From positions 2,542,001 to 2,606,000 of the forward strand of contig NZ_AP019735.1 in the NCBI RefSeq assembly GCF_006542665.1: a stretch of DNA of 64,000 nucleotides. The letters are read 5' to 3'. A program made the position numbers and the translations under genes. This document shows, one piece after another, positions 1 through 9,484 of this stretch (its first letter is position 1; every line of letters starts with the position of its first letter). This stretch comes from Alistipes communis. GTDB lineage: Bacteria; Bacteroidota; Bacteroidia; Bacteroidales; Rikenellaceae. A model generated the notes under the pieces. The model made no database searches. It saw nothing but the letters and a program-made list of their open reading frames with translations, and was not told where the DNA came from.

Positions 1-1
1 T

Positions 2-2893
2 CCTGCACCTGCCGCGACGGCCGTGCTGACTGTCAATTTCCTGGGTTATGCTCCGATGGAGATTCTCGTCGGTCAGCGTTCGCAGATCGACTTCGCCTTG
101 CGCGAAGAGGCCCAGACCGTCGATGCCGTCGTGGTAACGGCTCTGGGTATCAAACGTTCGGAGAAGGCGCTGTCGTACAACGTGCAGCAGGTGAATTCCG
201 AAGATATCGTCGGCAACAAAGACGCCAATTTCATCAACTCGCTGAACGGCAAGGTTGCCGGCGTGAACATAAACGCCTCGTCGTCGGGTGTGGGCGGCGC
301 TTCGAAAGTGGTGATGCGCGGCAGCAAGGCCATCAGCCAGTCGTCGAATGCACTCTACGTGATCGACGGTATCCCGATGTTCAATCTGGGCAGCGAGGGC
401 GGTACGGAGTTCGACTCGCGGGGTACGACGGAAGCTATCGCGGACATCAATCCCGAAGACATCGAATCGATTTCGGTGCTGACGGGAGCCGCCGCAGCGG
501 CCCTTTACGGCAACAATGCCGCCAACGGAGCCATCGTCATCACCACGAAGAAGGGCAAGGCCGGAGCGCTGAGCGTCACCGTATCGCAGAACACGGAATT
601 TCTGCGTCCGTTCCGTATGCCCGAATTCCAGAGCCGTTACGGCACGGGCAGCCTCGCTTCGTCCGCCTCGTCGGTAGACAAGAGCTGGGGAGCCCGTCTG
701 AACGCCGCTACGATCGGAGGGTATGACCCGGCCGACGATTTCCTGCAAACGGGCGTTGTGACGACCGAGACCGTAGCTCTCTCGACAGGCACGGAGAAAA
801 ACCAGACCTATGTCTCGGCTTCGGCGGTCAATTCGAAGGGGATGGTTCCCAATAACGACTACGACCGTTACAATTTCACGTTCCGTAATACTACGTCGTT
901 CCTGAAAGACCGTATGACGCTCGACGTGGGAGCCAGCTACATCAAGCAGAGCGACATGAACATGGTGAACCAGGGAACCTATTCGAATCCGCTGGTGACG
1001 GCTTACCTTTTCCCGCGCGGGAACGACTGGGAGGATATTCGGATGTACGAACGCTGGGACTCCGACCGGAAGCTCGCCACGCAATACTGGCCCGAAAAGA
1101 TGTTCTCGGCACTGACCGGACAGAATCCCTACTGGATCGCCTATCGCAACCTGCGCGAGAATAAGAAAGACCGCTACATGCTGAATGCGAATCTGAATTA
1201 CCGGATTCTCGACTGGCTGTCGGTGTCGGGACGCGTGCGGATCGACAACTCCAACAACGAATACACCAAGAAACTCTATGCGACGTCGAACACCACGCTG
1301 ACGAACGAGGGTTCCGACGCATTGTCGAAAGGTTCCTTCATGCTGGAGCGTACGATCGACAAGCAGACCTATGCCGATATTTTGGTGAACATCAACAAGA
1401 CGTTCGGGGAGAACTGGTCGCTGAATGCCAATATCGGGGCCTCCTATTCGGACATGCAGCAGAGTATTTTCAGCAACGAAGGGCCGATCATGTCCACGGG
1501 AATCGCCAATGTATTCAACGTAATGCAGCTGGACAATACGAAGACCAAGCGTATCCAGTCGGGGTACCGTGACCAGACGCAGTCGTTGTTCGCGTCGGTC
1601 GAGGCCGGTTTCAAGAACACCTATTTCCTTACCCTCACCGGCCGCGGAGACTGGCCTTCGCAGCTTGCAGGGCCCTATTCCGCCAAGACGGCGTTCTTCT
1701 ATCCGTCGGTAGGCGCTTCTGTCGTGCTTTCCGAGGCGCTTCCGATGCCGAAATGGATCTCCTATCTGAAAGTACGCGGTTCGTTCGCTTCGGTGGGTCT
1801 TCCCATTCCGCGGTTCCTCGCGCAACAGACTTACGAGTGGGACAACGCGAACCAGCAATGGGCTTCCAAAACCCATTATCCGATGGGCGAGCTGAAACCC
1901 GAGCGCACCGATTCGTGGGAAGTGGGACTGACGGCGCGTTTCCTCCGCCATTTCAACGTAGACCTGAGCCTTTATACGGCCAAGACCTACAACCAGACTT
2001 TCGACCCCGGCATTTCGCCGTCGTCGGGTTATTCCACGATGTACATTCAGACGGGATCGGTACGCAACAAAGGTATCGAACTTTCGGCGGGCTATTCGAA
2101 CGAATGGGGTAAATTCGGCTGGTCGTCGAACTTCACGTTCAGCGCCAACCGCAATGAAATCATGGAGCTGATGGAGGGTTATGTGATTCCCGTCATCAAC
2201 GAACCGATGACGCTCGACCGTCTCGACATCGGCGGGCTGGGTTACGCACGGTTCCTGCTGAAAAAGGGCGGCAGCCTGGGCGATCTGTACTCCACGGCCG
2301 ATCTGCGGCGCGACAGCCGGGGCAACATCTATGTCGATGCCGACGGCAAGGTGGTCGGCAACACGACGAATGTAAAGGATATCAAACTCGGCTCGGTATT
2401 CCCGAAGGCGAATCTGGCCTGGCGCAACGACTTCAACTACGGCAACTTCAATTTCGGTTTCATGCTCTCGGCCCGTCTGGGCGGCATCGTCTATTCGGCG
2501 ACCCAGGCCTATATGGATTATTACGGGGTGTCGGAAGCTACGGCCGCCGCGCGCGATTTCGGAGGAGTCGTCGTCAACGGCGATCTGATCGATGCGGAGA
2601 ACTGGTATTCGGTGGTCGCCGGACAGGGGGGCCTTCCCCAATATTACACCTATTCGGCGACGAACTTCCGCTTGCAGGAGGTGTCGATCGGATATACCAT
2701 TCCGAAGGCGAAGCTCTGGAACATCGCCGATGTCACGGTTTCGCTGGTAGGCCGCAACCTGTGGATGATCTACTGCGAGGCGCCGTTCGATCCCGAAGCC
2801 GTGGCCACCACGGGCAATTATTACCAGGGAATCGACAACTTCATGATGCCGGGCACGCGAAACCTGGGTTTCAATGTCAGACTTAAATTCTAA
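2..2893 (+). CDS. SusC-family TonB-dependent outer-membrane receptor (5' end outside window)
   Basis: The reading frame is open from the first bases of the window, so the signal peptide and most of the N-terminal carboxypeptidase-regulatory-like domain are missing; the GTG at 23 is not a real start. The end of that domain (VNFLGYAP) is followed by the SusC-type plug, with VVVTALGIKR, NSLNGKVAGVNI and ALYVIDGIP, then a long beta-barrel ending in an aromatic-rich strand (NLGFNVRLKF). It would import oligosaccharide through the outer membrane using TonB energy, with the SusD protein encoded 8 bp downstream as its lid. The following GH18 and GH92 genes point to N-glycan oligosaccharides as cargo. 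The substrate is inferred from context; the family call is firm. Confidence 0.95.
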   Translation, partial: PAPAATAVLTVNFLGYAPMEILVGQRSQIDFALREEAQTVDAVVVTALGIKRSEKALSYNVQQVNSEDIVGNKDANFINSLNGKVAGVNINASSSGVGGASKVVMRGSKAISQSSNALYVIDGIPMFNLGSEGGTEFDSRGTTEAIADINPEDIESISVLTGAAAAALYGNNAANGAIVITTKKGKAGALSVTVSQNTEFLRPFRMPEFQSRYGTGSLASSASSVDKSWGARLNAATIGGYDPADDFLQTGVVTTETVALSTGTEKNQTYVSASAVNSKGMVPNNDYDRYNFTFRNTTSFLKDRMTLDVGASYIKQSDMNMVNQGTYSNPLVTAYLFPRGNDWEDIRMYERWDSDRKLATQYWPEKMFSALTGQNPYWIAYRNLRENKKDRYMLNANLNYRILDWLSVSGRVRIDNSNNEYTKKLYATSNTTLTNEGSDALSKGSFMLERTIDKQTYADILVNINKTFGENWSLNANIGASYSDMQQSIFSNEGPIMSTGIANVFNVMQLDNTKTKRIQSGYRDQTQSLFASVEAGFKNTYFLTLTGRGDWPSQLAGPYSAKTAFFYPSVGASVVLSEALPMPKWISYLKVRGSFASVGLPIPRFLAQQTYEWDNANQQWASKTHYPMGELKPERTDSWEVGLTARFLRHFNVDLSLYTAKTYNQTFDPGISPSSGYSTMYIQTGSVRNKGIELSAGYSNEWGKFGWSSNFTFSANRNEIMELMEGYVIPVINEPMTLDRLDIGGLGYARFLLKKGGSLGDLYSTADLRRDSRGNIYVDADGKVVGNTTNVKDIKLGSVFPKANLAWRNDFNYGNFNFGFMLSARLGGIVYSATQAYMDYYGVSEATAAARDFGGVVVNGDLIDAENWYSVVAGQGGLPQYYTYSATNFRLQEVSIGYTIPKAKLWNIADVTVSLVGRNLWMIYCEAPFDPEAVATTGNYYQGIDNFMMPGTRNLGFNVRLKF

Positions 2894-2901
2894 CGAAGAT
2901 C

Positions 2902-4479
2902 ATGAAAACGACATACAACAAGATATGCTTCGGCATCTGCCTCCTGGGCGGAGCTTTGGCGGGTTCGTGTACCGGAGACTACATGGACTACAACCGCAAC
3001 TGGGCGGAGGTTTCTCCGGAGGAGACGGAGCGCGACGAATACCTCGTCAGCTCGCTGCTCGGCGGTATGCAGAGCAATGTGATTCCCGTCGAGGAGCATC
3101 TGAATCAGTTCACCGAGTGCCTGATGGGCGGTGTGTGGGGCGGCTATTTCGCCGACTCGCAGGTGTGGGCCAACTCGTTCTCCTATTTTAATCCTTCGCA
3201 GGACTGGCTGGGTAAAATGTATCTGGAAATCATTCCCAACGTCTATTCCAACTGGCTCAGCTTGCAGGCTGCAACGAAAGACGAAACGATCCTTGCCGTA
3301 GGGCAGATCGTCAAGGCTGCGGCTTTCCAGCGCGTGACCGACACCTACGGGCCGATCCCTTACAGCCGGATCGGTTCGGACGGGAAGGTTACGGCTCCGC
3401 TGGATACCCAGCGGGAGGTCTACGAAAAGATTTTCGAAGAGCTGGATGCTGCGGTTGCCACGCTGACGGAACATCGCACCTCGTCGATCTCGGCGGCTGC
3501 CGACAAGGTCTACTCCGGAGATATCGAAAAATGGATCAAGTTCGCCAATTCGCTCAAACTGCGGATGGCCATGCGGCTGGTCTATGCGGCTCCTGCGACG
3601 GCCGAGCAACGAGCCAAAGAGGCCGTGGATACAACGGACGGAAAACTGGGTGTAATGACTTCGAACGACGACAACGCTCAGCTTTCGGGAATCAACGTCA
3701 ATCCGTTTTACAAGGTGGCCTACGAATACAACGGAGGCGAAACGCGTATTTCGGCCGATCTGCTCAATTACATGAAGAGCTGGAACGATCCCCGGATCAG
3801 CGCTTATGCCAAAAAGTCCACGTTCACCGATGCGGTCAATGACTATTGGGGGCTGCGCATCGGCAACGAATATCCCATCACCAGCGGACAGGCTTATTCG
3901 AATCTGAATATCGGTCAAAGCGATCCGCTGTTGTGGATGAACGTTTCGGAGGTGATGTTCCTGCGGGCCGAAGCGTCGCTTTACGGCTGGGATACGGGCG
4001 ATACGGCCGAGAACTTCTATCGTCGCGGAGTCGAACTTTCGTTCGCGAAGTGGAATGCCGGAGATGCCGCCTCCTACCTCTCTTCGCAGAACAGGGTCGG
4101 CGCCTACAACGACCCCAAGGGGCAATACGCATTCGTGCCCGATACGAAGTGCGTGCCCGCATGGAACTCTCTGGATCCCGAGTTGCAGCTCGAGCAGATC
4201 ATCACGCAGAAATGGATCGCCAACTTCCCGTTGGGACACGAAGCCTGGGCCGAGTTCCGCCGCACGGGTTATCCGAAGTTGGCGGCTGCGCCCGTGAATC
4301 GGAGCGGAGGCGATGTCGCCGACGGGAAATTCGCCCGTCGTCTGATCTATCCTTCGGACGAGTACAAAACCAACGGAGTGAATCTGAACAGGGCTGTCGG
4401 CAAAGACCTTTCCAATGGTGGCGACAGGCTTTCCACGCATGTCTGGTGGGACTGCAATCCGAAATTGGTTAACGAATAA
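2902..4479 (+). CDS. SusD/RagB-family surface glycan-binding lipoprotein
   Basis: The 525-residue protein starts with a lipoprotein signal peptide whose lipobox ends LAGSC, so it is anchored by the cysteine near residue 23. The rest has the usual SusD layout: TPR-like helices (for example QIVKAAAFQRVTDTYGPIPY), a long variable middle, and the C-terminal region with WIANFPLGHEAWAEFRRTGYP, typical of RagB/SusD. It forms the lid of the SusC transporter encoded just upstream and captures glycan at the cell surface. The order SusC, SusD, GH18-like, DUF1735-LamG, GH18 matches the high-mannose N-glycan locus of Bacteroides thetaiotaomicron (BT3983-BT3987), from recalled gene order rather than a search. 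Confidence 0.95.
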   Translation: MKTTYNKICFGICLLGGALAGSCTGDYMDYNRNWAEVSPEETERDEYLVSSLLGGMQSNVIPVEEHLNQFTECLMGGVWGGYFADSQVWANSFSYFNPSQDWLGKMYLEIIPNVYSNWLSLQAATKDETILAVGQIVKAAAFQRVTDTYGPIPYSRIGSDGKVTAPLDTQREVYEKIFEELDAAVATLTEHRTSSISAAADKVYSGDIEKWIKFANSLKLRMAMRLVYAAPATAEQRAKEAVDTTDGKLGVMTSNDDNAQLSGINVNPFYKVAYEYNGGETRISADLLNYMKSWNDPRISAYAKKSTFTDAVNDYWGLRIGNEYPITSGQAYSNLNIGQSDPLLWMNVSEVMFLRAEASLYGWDTGDTAENFYRRGVELSFAKWNAGDAASYLSSQNRVGAYNDPKGQYAFVPDTKCVPAWNSLDPELQLEQIITQKWIANFPLGHEAWAEFRRTGYPKLAAAPVNRSGGDVADGKFARRLIYPSDEYKTNGVNLNRAVGKDLSNGGDRLSTHVWWDCNPKLVNE

Positions 4480-4493
4480 ATCTTTTGAGAACG

Positions 4494-5504
4494 ATGAAAA
4501 GAAAAATCGAAATAGCTGTTGCTCTGCTGTTGGCGACGACATTCGGCCTTCCCTCCTGCGAGGACTGGACCGATGTGGACAACCTCTCGGTGGAGTATGA
4601 GAATGTCGAGCAGCAGAACCCCGAACTCTATTCCCGGTATCTCGCTTCGTTGCGCGAATACCGCAAGACCGATCATACGCTGGTTTACGCATGGTACGAC
4701 AACAGCGTGAAAGTGCCGGTGTCGCGGGCCCATTATTTGCGCGACGTCCCCGACAGCATCGACGTCGTGGGGCTGATCCATCCCGACAGCCTGACGCAAA
4801 GCGAGATCGAGCAGATGAATTATCTGCGGGAGCAGAAGGGGATGAAGATCGTCTATACGATTGATTTCGACGGGATGAAAACCGACTATACGAATATCGT
4901 GGAGCCCGCAGACCCCGACCGGGATTTCCGGTCGTACCTCACCGATACGCTCTCCTATACATTGTCTTTGCTGAAAAAGTATCCCTATGACGGCATTTGC
5001 ATCGGTTATACGGGGAAATCCACCGTGCTGATGGACGATGCCGAGAAAAAGGAGTACATGGAAAACGAGAACTGTTTTATCGGCATTCTCGAAGACTGGT
5101 GCTCGCGTAACGAAGGGGTGGAGTTGACTTTCTTCGGGCAGCCTGACAATCTGTTGGACAAAGACATTCTGGATCGGTGCCCGACCATTCTGCTTGACGG
5201 CCGGACCGCTACGGCGACCAATGAACTGACGACGCTGATGACCCGGAACTGGATCGCCGGTTATGCAGGTCGTTATGGCATGGTCGTAGCCGGTACGCCG
5301 CTCTCGGGAACGAACAAATACGCCGCGTTCTCCGACGGTACGCCGGCGACGGACGCCGTGGCAGCCTGGGCCTGCACGCCCCAGCAGGGAGCGAGGATTC
5401 GTGCCGTAGGGGTCTATGATTTCTCGGGGGATTATTTCAATGCCGACAATACCTACAAGAACATGCGTAACATGATTTCGACGCTCAACCCGTCGATCAA
5501 ATAA
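4494..5504 (+). CDS. GH18-fold surface glycan-binding lipoprotein, probably catalytically inactive
   Basis: I chose the ATG at 4494 because it begins a clean lipoprotein signal (MKRKIEIAV...GLPSC); a TTG nine bases earlier is less likely. The 336-residue protein has the strand pattern of a GH18 TIM barrel, including DVVGLIHPD, MKIVYTIDFDG and YDGICIGYTG. GH18 enzymes carry DGxxxDxE on strand 4. Here the motif region (residues 166-173) reads DGICIGYT, so Gly171 and Thr173 sit where the GH18 protein encoded two genes later has Asp314 and Glu316. That strongly suggests binding without hydrolysis, like the surface glycan-binding protein BT3985 in the syntenic B. thetaiotaomicron locus. The equivalence is inferred from position and fold. 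Confidence 0.85.
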   Translation: MKRKIEIAVALLLATTFGLPSCEDWTDVDNLSVEYENVEQQNPELYSRYLASLREYRKTDHTLVYAWYDNSVKVPVSRAHYLRDVPDSIDVVGLIHPDSLTQSEIEQMNYLREQKGMKIVYTIDFDGMKTDYTNIVEPADPDRDFRSYLTDTLSYTLSLLKKYPYDGICIGYTGKSTVLMDDAEKKEYMENENCFIGILEDWCSRNEGVELTFFGQPDNLLDKDILDRCPTILLDGRTATATNELTTLMTRNWIAGYAGRYGMVVAGTPLSGTNKYAAFSDGTPATDAVAAWACTPQQGARIRAVGVYDFSGDYFNADNTYKNMRNMISTLNPSIK

Positions 5505-5519
5505 AAAGACCTATTGAAC

Positions 5520-6716
5520 ATGAAACGTCATATCGGATTTTTGTCCGTATTGCTGGTCGGATCGGGAGCGCTTGTCTCCTGCCAGGACGATACGGAGCAT
5601 TTCGACAACAAGATTTACAATACGGCCGAACAAACCTCTACGGTCTTCGTCGAGGAGGAAGCCGACAGCTATGTGCGCACGTTGCAGGCGCAGCTCGCGA
5701 TGCCTGCCGATTCGGACATTTCGTTCGCCTATGTCGCCGATCCGGAGCAGGTCGAGTGGTATAATACGGCCTATTCGGATTCCGCCGGGATGCTTCCTGC
5801 GGATTATTACGAGATTCCCGATCCGGAGGCCGTGATTCCTGCGGGAGAAACGGCTTCGAGCGAGGTGGAGATCCGGTTCAGGAACCTGCTGTCGCTCGAC
5901 AAAACGCAGGTTTATGTGCTTCCGGTTTCGATCGACGGCGCCGATGTCGCGACGCTGGCCAGCCGTCGTACCGTTTATTTCGTGGTGAAGGAAGCATCGC
6001 TCGTCAATGTCGTTGCCAACCTGCGGGAGAATGCGGTAAGTGTCGAATGGCGGAATCCGGATCCGCTCCGGAATCTTCGCAGCCTCACGGCCGAAGCGCT
6101 TGTCAAGGTAGACGAATTCGCCGACGGACGCGGATCGAACATTTCGACCTTGATGGGCGTCGAAGGCCATTTCCTGCTGCGGTTCGGCGATACGGCTCCG
6201 AACAATCAGTTGCAGGTCGTGGGACGGCCTGCGGGAACGACCGTCGACGAAAAACTGACCTCTTCGGATTGGACGGTGAAGACCGGACGCTGGACGCATA
6301 TTGCCGTTACCTACGATAGCGATACCCATGAGGTGAACGTCTATATCGACGGAGTGAAAAAGACGCCGCAGACATTCGCACGGTTTGCGGACCCTGTGGA
6401 TTGGGGACGCTACTATGCCACCGAGACCGAAACGCAGCGCAGTTTCTGGATCGGCTACTCTTACGAAGATGCGCGTTATCTCGACGGCGATATTTCGGAG
6501 GTGCGCGTCTGGAATAAGGTGCTCGCTGAGGAGGATATCAACGGGAAAAATCATTTCTACAAGCTCTATGATCCGGAATTGAACGGCAATCTGGTAGCCT
6601 ACTGGAAGTTCAACGAAGGCGGCGGCGCAACCGTCGGGGATTATTCGCAGTACGGTAACGATGCCGCGGCTACGAAGGTGCTGACATGGAACGCTGTGGA
6701 ACTCCCGGCCAAATAA
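5520..6716 (+). CDS. DUF1735 and LamG-domain surface lipoprotein
   Basis: The ATG at 5520 starts a lipoprotein signal (MKRHIGFLSV...ALVSC); a TTG six bases upstream is not needed. Residues of about 40-155 look like DUF1735, with the typical PADYYEIPDPEAVIPAG pattern. Residues 160-395 form a concanavalin-like LamG/pentraxin jelly roll, shown by WTHIAVTYDSDTHEVNVYIDG and the late LVAYWKFNEGGG. No catalytic motif is seen, so it most likely binds glycan at the cell surface beside SusD. It occupies the position of BT3986 in the B. thetaiotaomicron high-mannose locus. The gene lies 15 bp after the GH18-like gene and 30 bp before the GH18 enzyme, all in one operon. Confidence 0.88.
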   Translation: MKRHIGFLSVLLVGSGALVSCQDDTEHFDNKIYNTAEQTSTVFVEEEADSYVRTLQAQLAMPADSDISFAYVADPEQVEWYNTAYSDSAGMLPADYYEIPDPEAVIPAGETASSEVEIRFRNLLSLDKTQVYVLPVSIDGADVATLASRRTVYFVVKEASLVNVVANLRENAVSVEWRNPDPLRNLRSLTAEALVKVDEFADGRGSNISTLMGVEGHFLLRFGDTAPNNQLQVVGRPAGTTVDEKLTSSDWTVKTGRWTHIAVTYDSDTHEVNVYIDGVKKTPQTFARFADPVDWGRYYATETETQRSFWIGYSYEDARYLDGDISEVRVWNKVLAEEDINGKNHFYKLYDPELNGNLVAYWKFNEGGGATVGDYSQYGNDAAATKVLTWNAVELPAK

Positions 6717-6746
6717 CGTGTTTCACCCTGAAAAATCGAAATTTAT

Positions 6747-8231
6747 ATGAAGACATACGAATTTTTGAAACGGAATGCTCTCCTCCTGTTGCTGGCGGCG
6801 GCCGCGGGGTTCTCCGGCGGTTGTAACCAAACGGAGATCGATATGTTCCCGGCCGATGAGAGCGGCATCGTGTCCACCGATACTCAGATGGGGTATCTGA
6901 CCGATGAGAATGCGCAGCGTGAATTCGTGACGGTAGAAGTCCGAGAGCGGGGCGGCGGGAGTGTGGCGCTTTACCTCCGTGCCACGAAAAAGTCAGGGAC
7001 GGCGAGCGAGGTGTCGCTGGTCTATGCGCCCGAAGTGCTCGAGGCTTACAACGAGCAGACGGGCAACTCGTTCGAGGCGCTGCCCGAAACGGCTGTCGGG
7101 TTTTCGTCCGGCAAGTTTTCTCTGGCGGCCGGTTCCCAGCAATCCGGCGAGCTGACTTTGAACTATGCCCTCACGACGGAGCAGGCCGTAGGAGCCACCT
7201 ATGTGATTCCGGTGCGTGCCGAGGTCGTTTCGGGTGAACTGAAAATGAAATCCGAAGATGCGGAGTATCTCATTTTCCTCAATGTGGTTGAAAATCCCGG
7301 AGACTGCGATAAGGGCGAAGATGCGGCCAAGGTTTTCTGTGTGATGGAAACCAACGACGTGAATCCGCTCAATCTGCTCAGTTTTACGTTGGATGATTCC
7401 GGCAAATATCTGTTCGATGCTCTTGTCTTATTCTCCGACAACATCATTCTCGACGAAGCGACCGGAACGGTACATGCATTGGTCAACGACAATATCAAAT
7501 ATATCCTGAACAACAGGGAGAAGTATCTTACGCCTTTGCAGGAGCGTGGCATGAAGGTCATTCTGGCCATCACGCCGTATCATACCCATGCCGGAGTGGC
7601 CAACCTCAAACCCGCGACGGCCGATGCTTTTGCCAAGGAGTTGAAGATCATCTGCGACACGTATGAACTGGACGGTGTATTCTTCGACGATGAGTATACC
7701 GCTCTGGTATCGCCTCCTCCCACGGGGTTCTATGCCGAGAATACGGCCGAGGCCGCTGCGGATCTGATGTTCCGGGTAAAGCGTATGATGCCCGACCGCT
7801 GGGTCGTCGCCTATCAGTTGGGTGCGATCTGGGACCTCAGCGGCGAGGGATGCGAATTCGAGGCGGATGATAAGACCTGGCTGCCGGGCGATTATATCGA
7901 CTATGTGATGGTCGATTACAGTGAAAGTGCCTGGGCATCGCTTGCGCAGTTCCCGGGGCTTCCGGCCAGCCGGTTCGGACTTCACTCTTTTGATTTTAAC
8001 AGCTATACTCCATTATGGCCGAGCGTGGGGAGATTGGAGCAGGTGCGAGATACCTACAAAACGCTTTTCCTGTATGGATTGAATCCGTACCATCGTTCGG
8101 GGTCGTTCGATACGACGCCTGTGGGGAGTAGTGAAAAGATGACCCAAGTGCAGGCGTTGGAGCGAGTGACCAGCACGCTTTACGGAGAGGAGATGCTCTT
8201 CGACGGTCATACCTATACGAAAGATTGGTAA
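6747..8231 (+). CDS. GH18 endo-beta-N-acetylglucosaminidase (EndoBT-3987-like), surface lipoprotein
   Basis: The 494-residue lipoprotein (lipobox ending FSGGC) has a DUF1735-like N-terminal domain to about residue 175 and a GH18 barrel after it. The catalytic strand reads DGVFFDDEY at residues 309-317, with Asp314 and Glu316 as the acidic pair used in substrate-assisted hydrolysis. The PPPTGF loop just after it resembles EndoBT-3987. Enzymes of this type cut between the two core GlcNAc residues of N-glycans, freeing high-mannose oligosaccharide with one GlcNAc. That product suits the downstream mannosidases and Man-GlcNAc phosphorylase. Function is inferred from motif and locus; the preference for high-mannose glycans rests on synteny. 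Confidence 0.93.
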   Translation: MKTYEFLKRNALLLLLAAAAGFSGGCNQTEIDMFPADESGIVSTDTQMGYLTDENAQREFVTVEVRERGGGSVALYLRATKKSGTASEVSLVYAPEVLEAYNEQTGNSFEALPETAVGFSSGKFSLAAGSQQSGELTLNYALTTEQAVGATYVIPVRAEVVSGELKMKSEDAEYLIFLNVVENPGDCDKGEDAAKVFCVMETNDVNPLNLLSFTLDDSGKYLFDALVLFSDNIILDEATGTVHALVNDNIKYILNNREKYLTPLQERGMKVILAITPYHTHAGVANLKPATADAFAKELKIICDTYELDGVFFDDEYTALVSPPPTGFYAENTAEAAADLMFRVKRMMPDRWVVAYQLGAIWDLSGEGCEFEADDKTWLPGDYIDYVMVDYSESAWASLAQFPGLPASRFGLHSFDFNSYTPLWPSVGRLEQVRDTYKTLFLYGLNPYHRSGSFDTTPVGSSEKMTQVQALERVTSTLYGEEMLFDGHTYTKDW

Positions 8232-8309
8232 CAGTAACAGGTCGCAGCCGCAGGAAAAAGTTTTTTTGTGAACCTTTTCCTGTGTGCTGCGGTCGAAAAA
8301 AGATCAACG

Positions 8310-9326
8310 ATGAAAAACAACTATTTGACATATGCCGTCCTCTCTCTGGCTCTTATGCTGGGAGTGACTGCTTGCAGCGACGACGATGCGCTGGTAAAAC
8401 CCGAACCTTCGCCGATTGTCGTTCCCGAATTGCCGGAATTTCCCGAATTGAACGTGGAATCGGAATCGTTCGACTTGAAAAAAGAGACTTCGAAAAGCCT
8501 GCAAATCACATCGGGAGCAGGGGAGTATCGGGTCAACGTGCTCGATCCGAGCATTGCCTCCGCGACCGTCGAAGGAGATATGCTGACGGTTACGGGACTT
8601 GCCGTAGGCAAGACGGAGGTCGTGGTTTCTGACAAGGGCGGATCTTACGAATCGCTGAAAATAAACGTCTACAATTCGGATGTCGTTACGCTCGACACCG
8701 AACATATCGATTTGACGTTGAAGATGGGCGCGCCGGCCACCACGACGTTCCGAATCACGGACGGCAATCCGGCTTATCGTGTGAGCTCCTCGGCTCCCGA
8801 AATAGCCACGGCCGAAATCGGCGAAGACGGCGCGACGGTCACGGTGACGGGTCTGAGCGGGGGAGAAGCGACGATTACCGTCACGGATTCCCGCAATCTG
8901 ACGGCTGCCGTAACCGTGTCCAATACGGTAACGACAAGTCCGTTTACGGATGAGGAATTGGAGGAATTCAAGTCGTTGCCTCTTCACACGTATTTGGTCA
9001 ATGGCGAAAAGATCAAAGGGCAACTGGACATGGGAGGATACGACGATATTATGTATGGATACTACGTTTATGGGGCTTACTCGGTGAATATGACAACTGA
9101 TTATTTGTATCTTACGAGTAAAACCAAACCGGGGTATGACATGAATACGTTGGGTAAAAAGCCCGGTTTGAAGTTGGCTTACAGAAAGGATAAACAGGTT
9201 TTGGTCGATGAGGTCGAGGCGGAGGTCGAAGTGATTAAAGTCGATGGTTCGACGGTGTGGATGACCTTCTATGTTCAGACCGATATCCTGTATTCCGGCT
9301 GCCTGGTGGTCGGGTTGACGGATTGA
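8310..9326 (+). CDS. Ig-like repeat surface lipoprotein of the N-glycan locus
   Basis: The ATG at 8310 opens a lipoprotein signal (MKNNYLTYAV...GVTAC). Two bacterial Ig-like (BIG2-type) repeats follow at about residues 55-130 and 130-215, each ending in a VTGL.(V/G)G...(V/I)TV pattern (TVTGLAVGKTEVVV and TVTGLSGGEATITV). The last 120 residues, rich in Tyr and Lys, match nothing I recognise. The gene is the last of the surface unit, 78 bp after the GH18 gene and before a strong terminator, so it is probably another surface glycan-binding or scaffold protein. No enzyme motif is visible. Confidence 0.75.
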   Translation: MKNNYLTYAVLSLALMLGVTACSDDDALVKPEPSPIVVPELPEFPELNVESESFDLKKETSKSLQITSGAGEYRVNVLDPSIASATVEGDMLTVTGLAVGKTEVVVSDKGGSYESLKINVYNSDVVTLDTEHIDLTLKMGAPATTTFRITDGNPAYRVSSSAPEIATAEIGEDGATVTVTGLSGGEATITVTDSRNLTAAVTVSNTVTTSPFTDEELEEFKSLPLHTYLVNGEKIKGQLDMGGYDDIMYGYYVYGAYSVNMTTDYLYLTSKTKPGYDMNTLGKKPGLKLAYRKDKQVLVDEVEAEVEVIKVDGSTVWMTFYVQTDILYSGCLVVGLTD

Positions 9327-9370
9327 TGCGGCATTGTTCGAGATATTTACCGATGCCCTGAGGTTGTATG

Positions 9371-9416
9371 AAAATCGCGCAGTGTCGGGAATGATTTTTC
9401 CCTCCTGCGCGATTTT
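9371..9416 (+). terminator. Intrinsic terminator after the SusC-to-Ig-lipoprotein unit
   Basis: A perfect 12-bp inverted repeat pairs 9371-9382 (AAAATCGCGCAG) with 9405-9416 (CTGCGCGATTTT), with a 22-nt loop and a T-rich end. It splits the surface-protein unit from the transporter-phosphorylase-mannosidase unit. A lone TATGTTTG at 9424-9431 could be the -7 element for the next unit, but I see no -33 TTG at the right distance. Confidence 0.8.
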
Positions 9417-9484
9417 TGAATAATATGTTTGACTAACCCCGAACAGGTTCATTTACACCTGTCAACCTGGTAGATATAAATAAA

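Noticed and set aside
1..2. A start codon for the SusC gene inside the window
   Set aside because: The frame is open to the window edge and the sequence begins mid-domain, so the true start is outside.
2890..4692. 600-codon minus-strand frame opposite susD
   Set aside because: Antisense shadow of a clear SusD gene.
9424..9431. Firm promoter for the transporter-phosphorylase unit
   Set aside because: TATGTTTG fits the -7 element, but no TTG lies 19-21 bases upstream, so I mention it only as a possibility.
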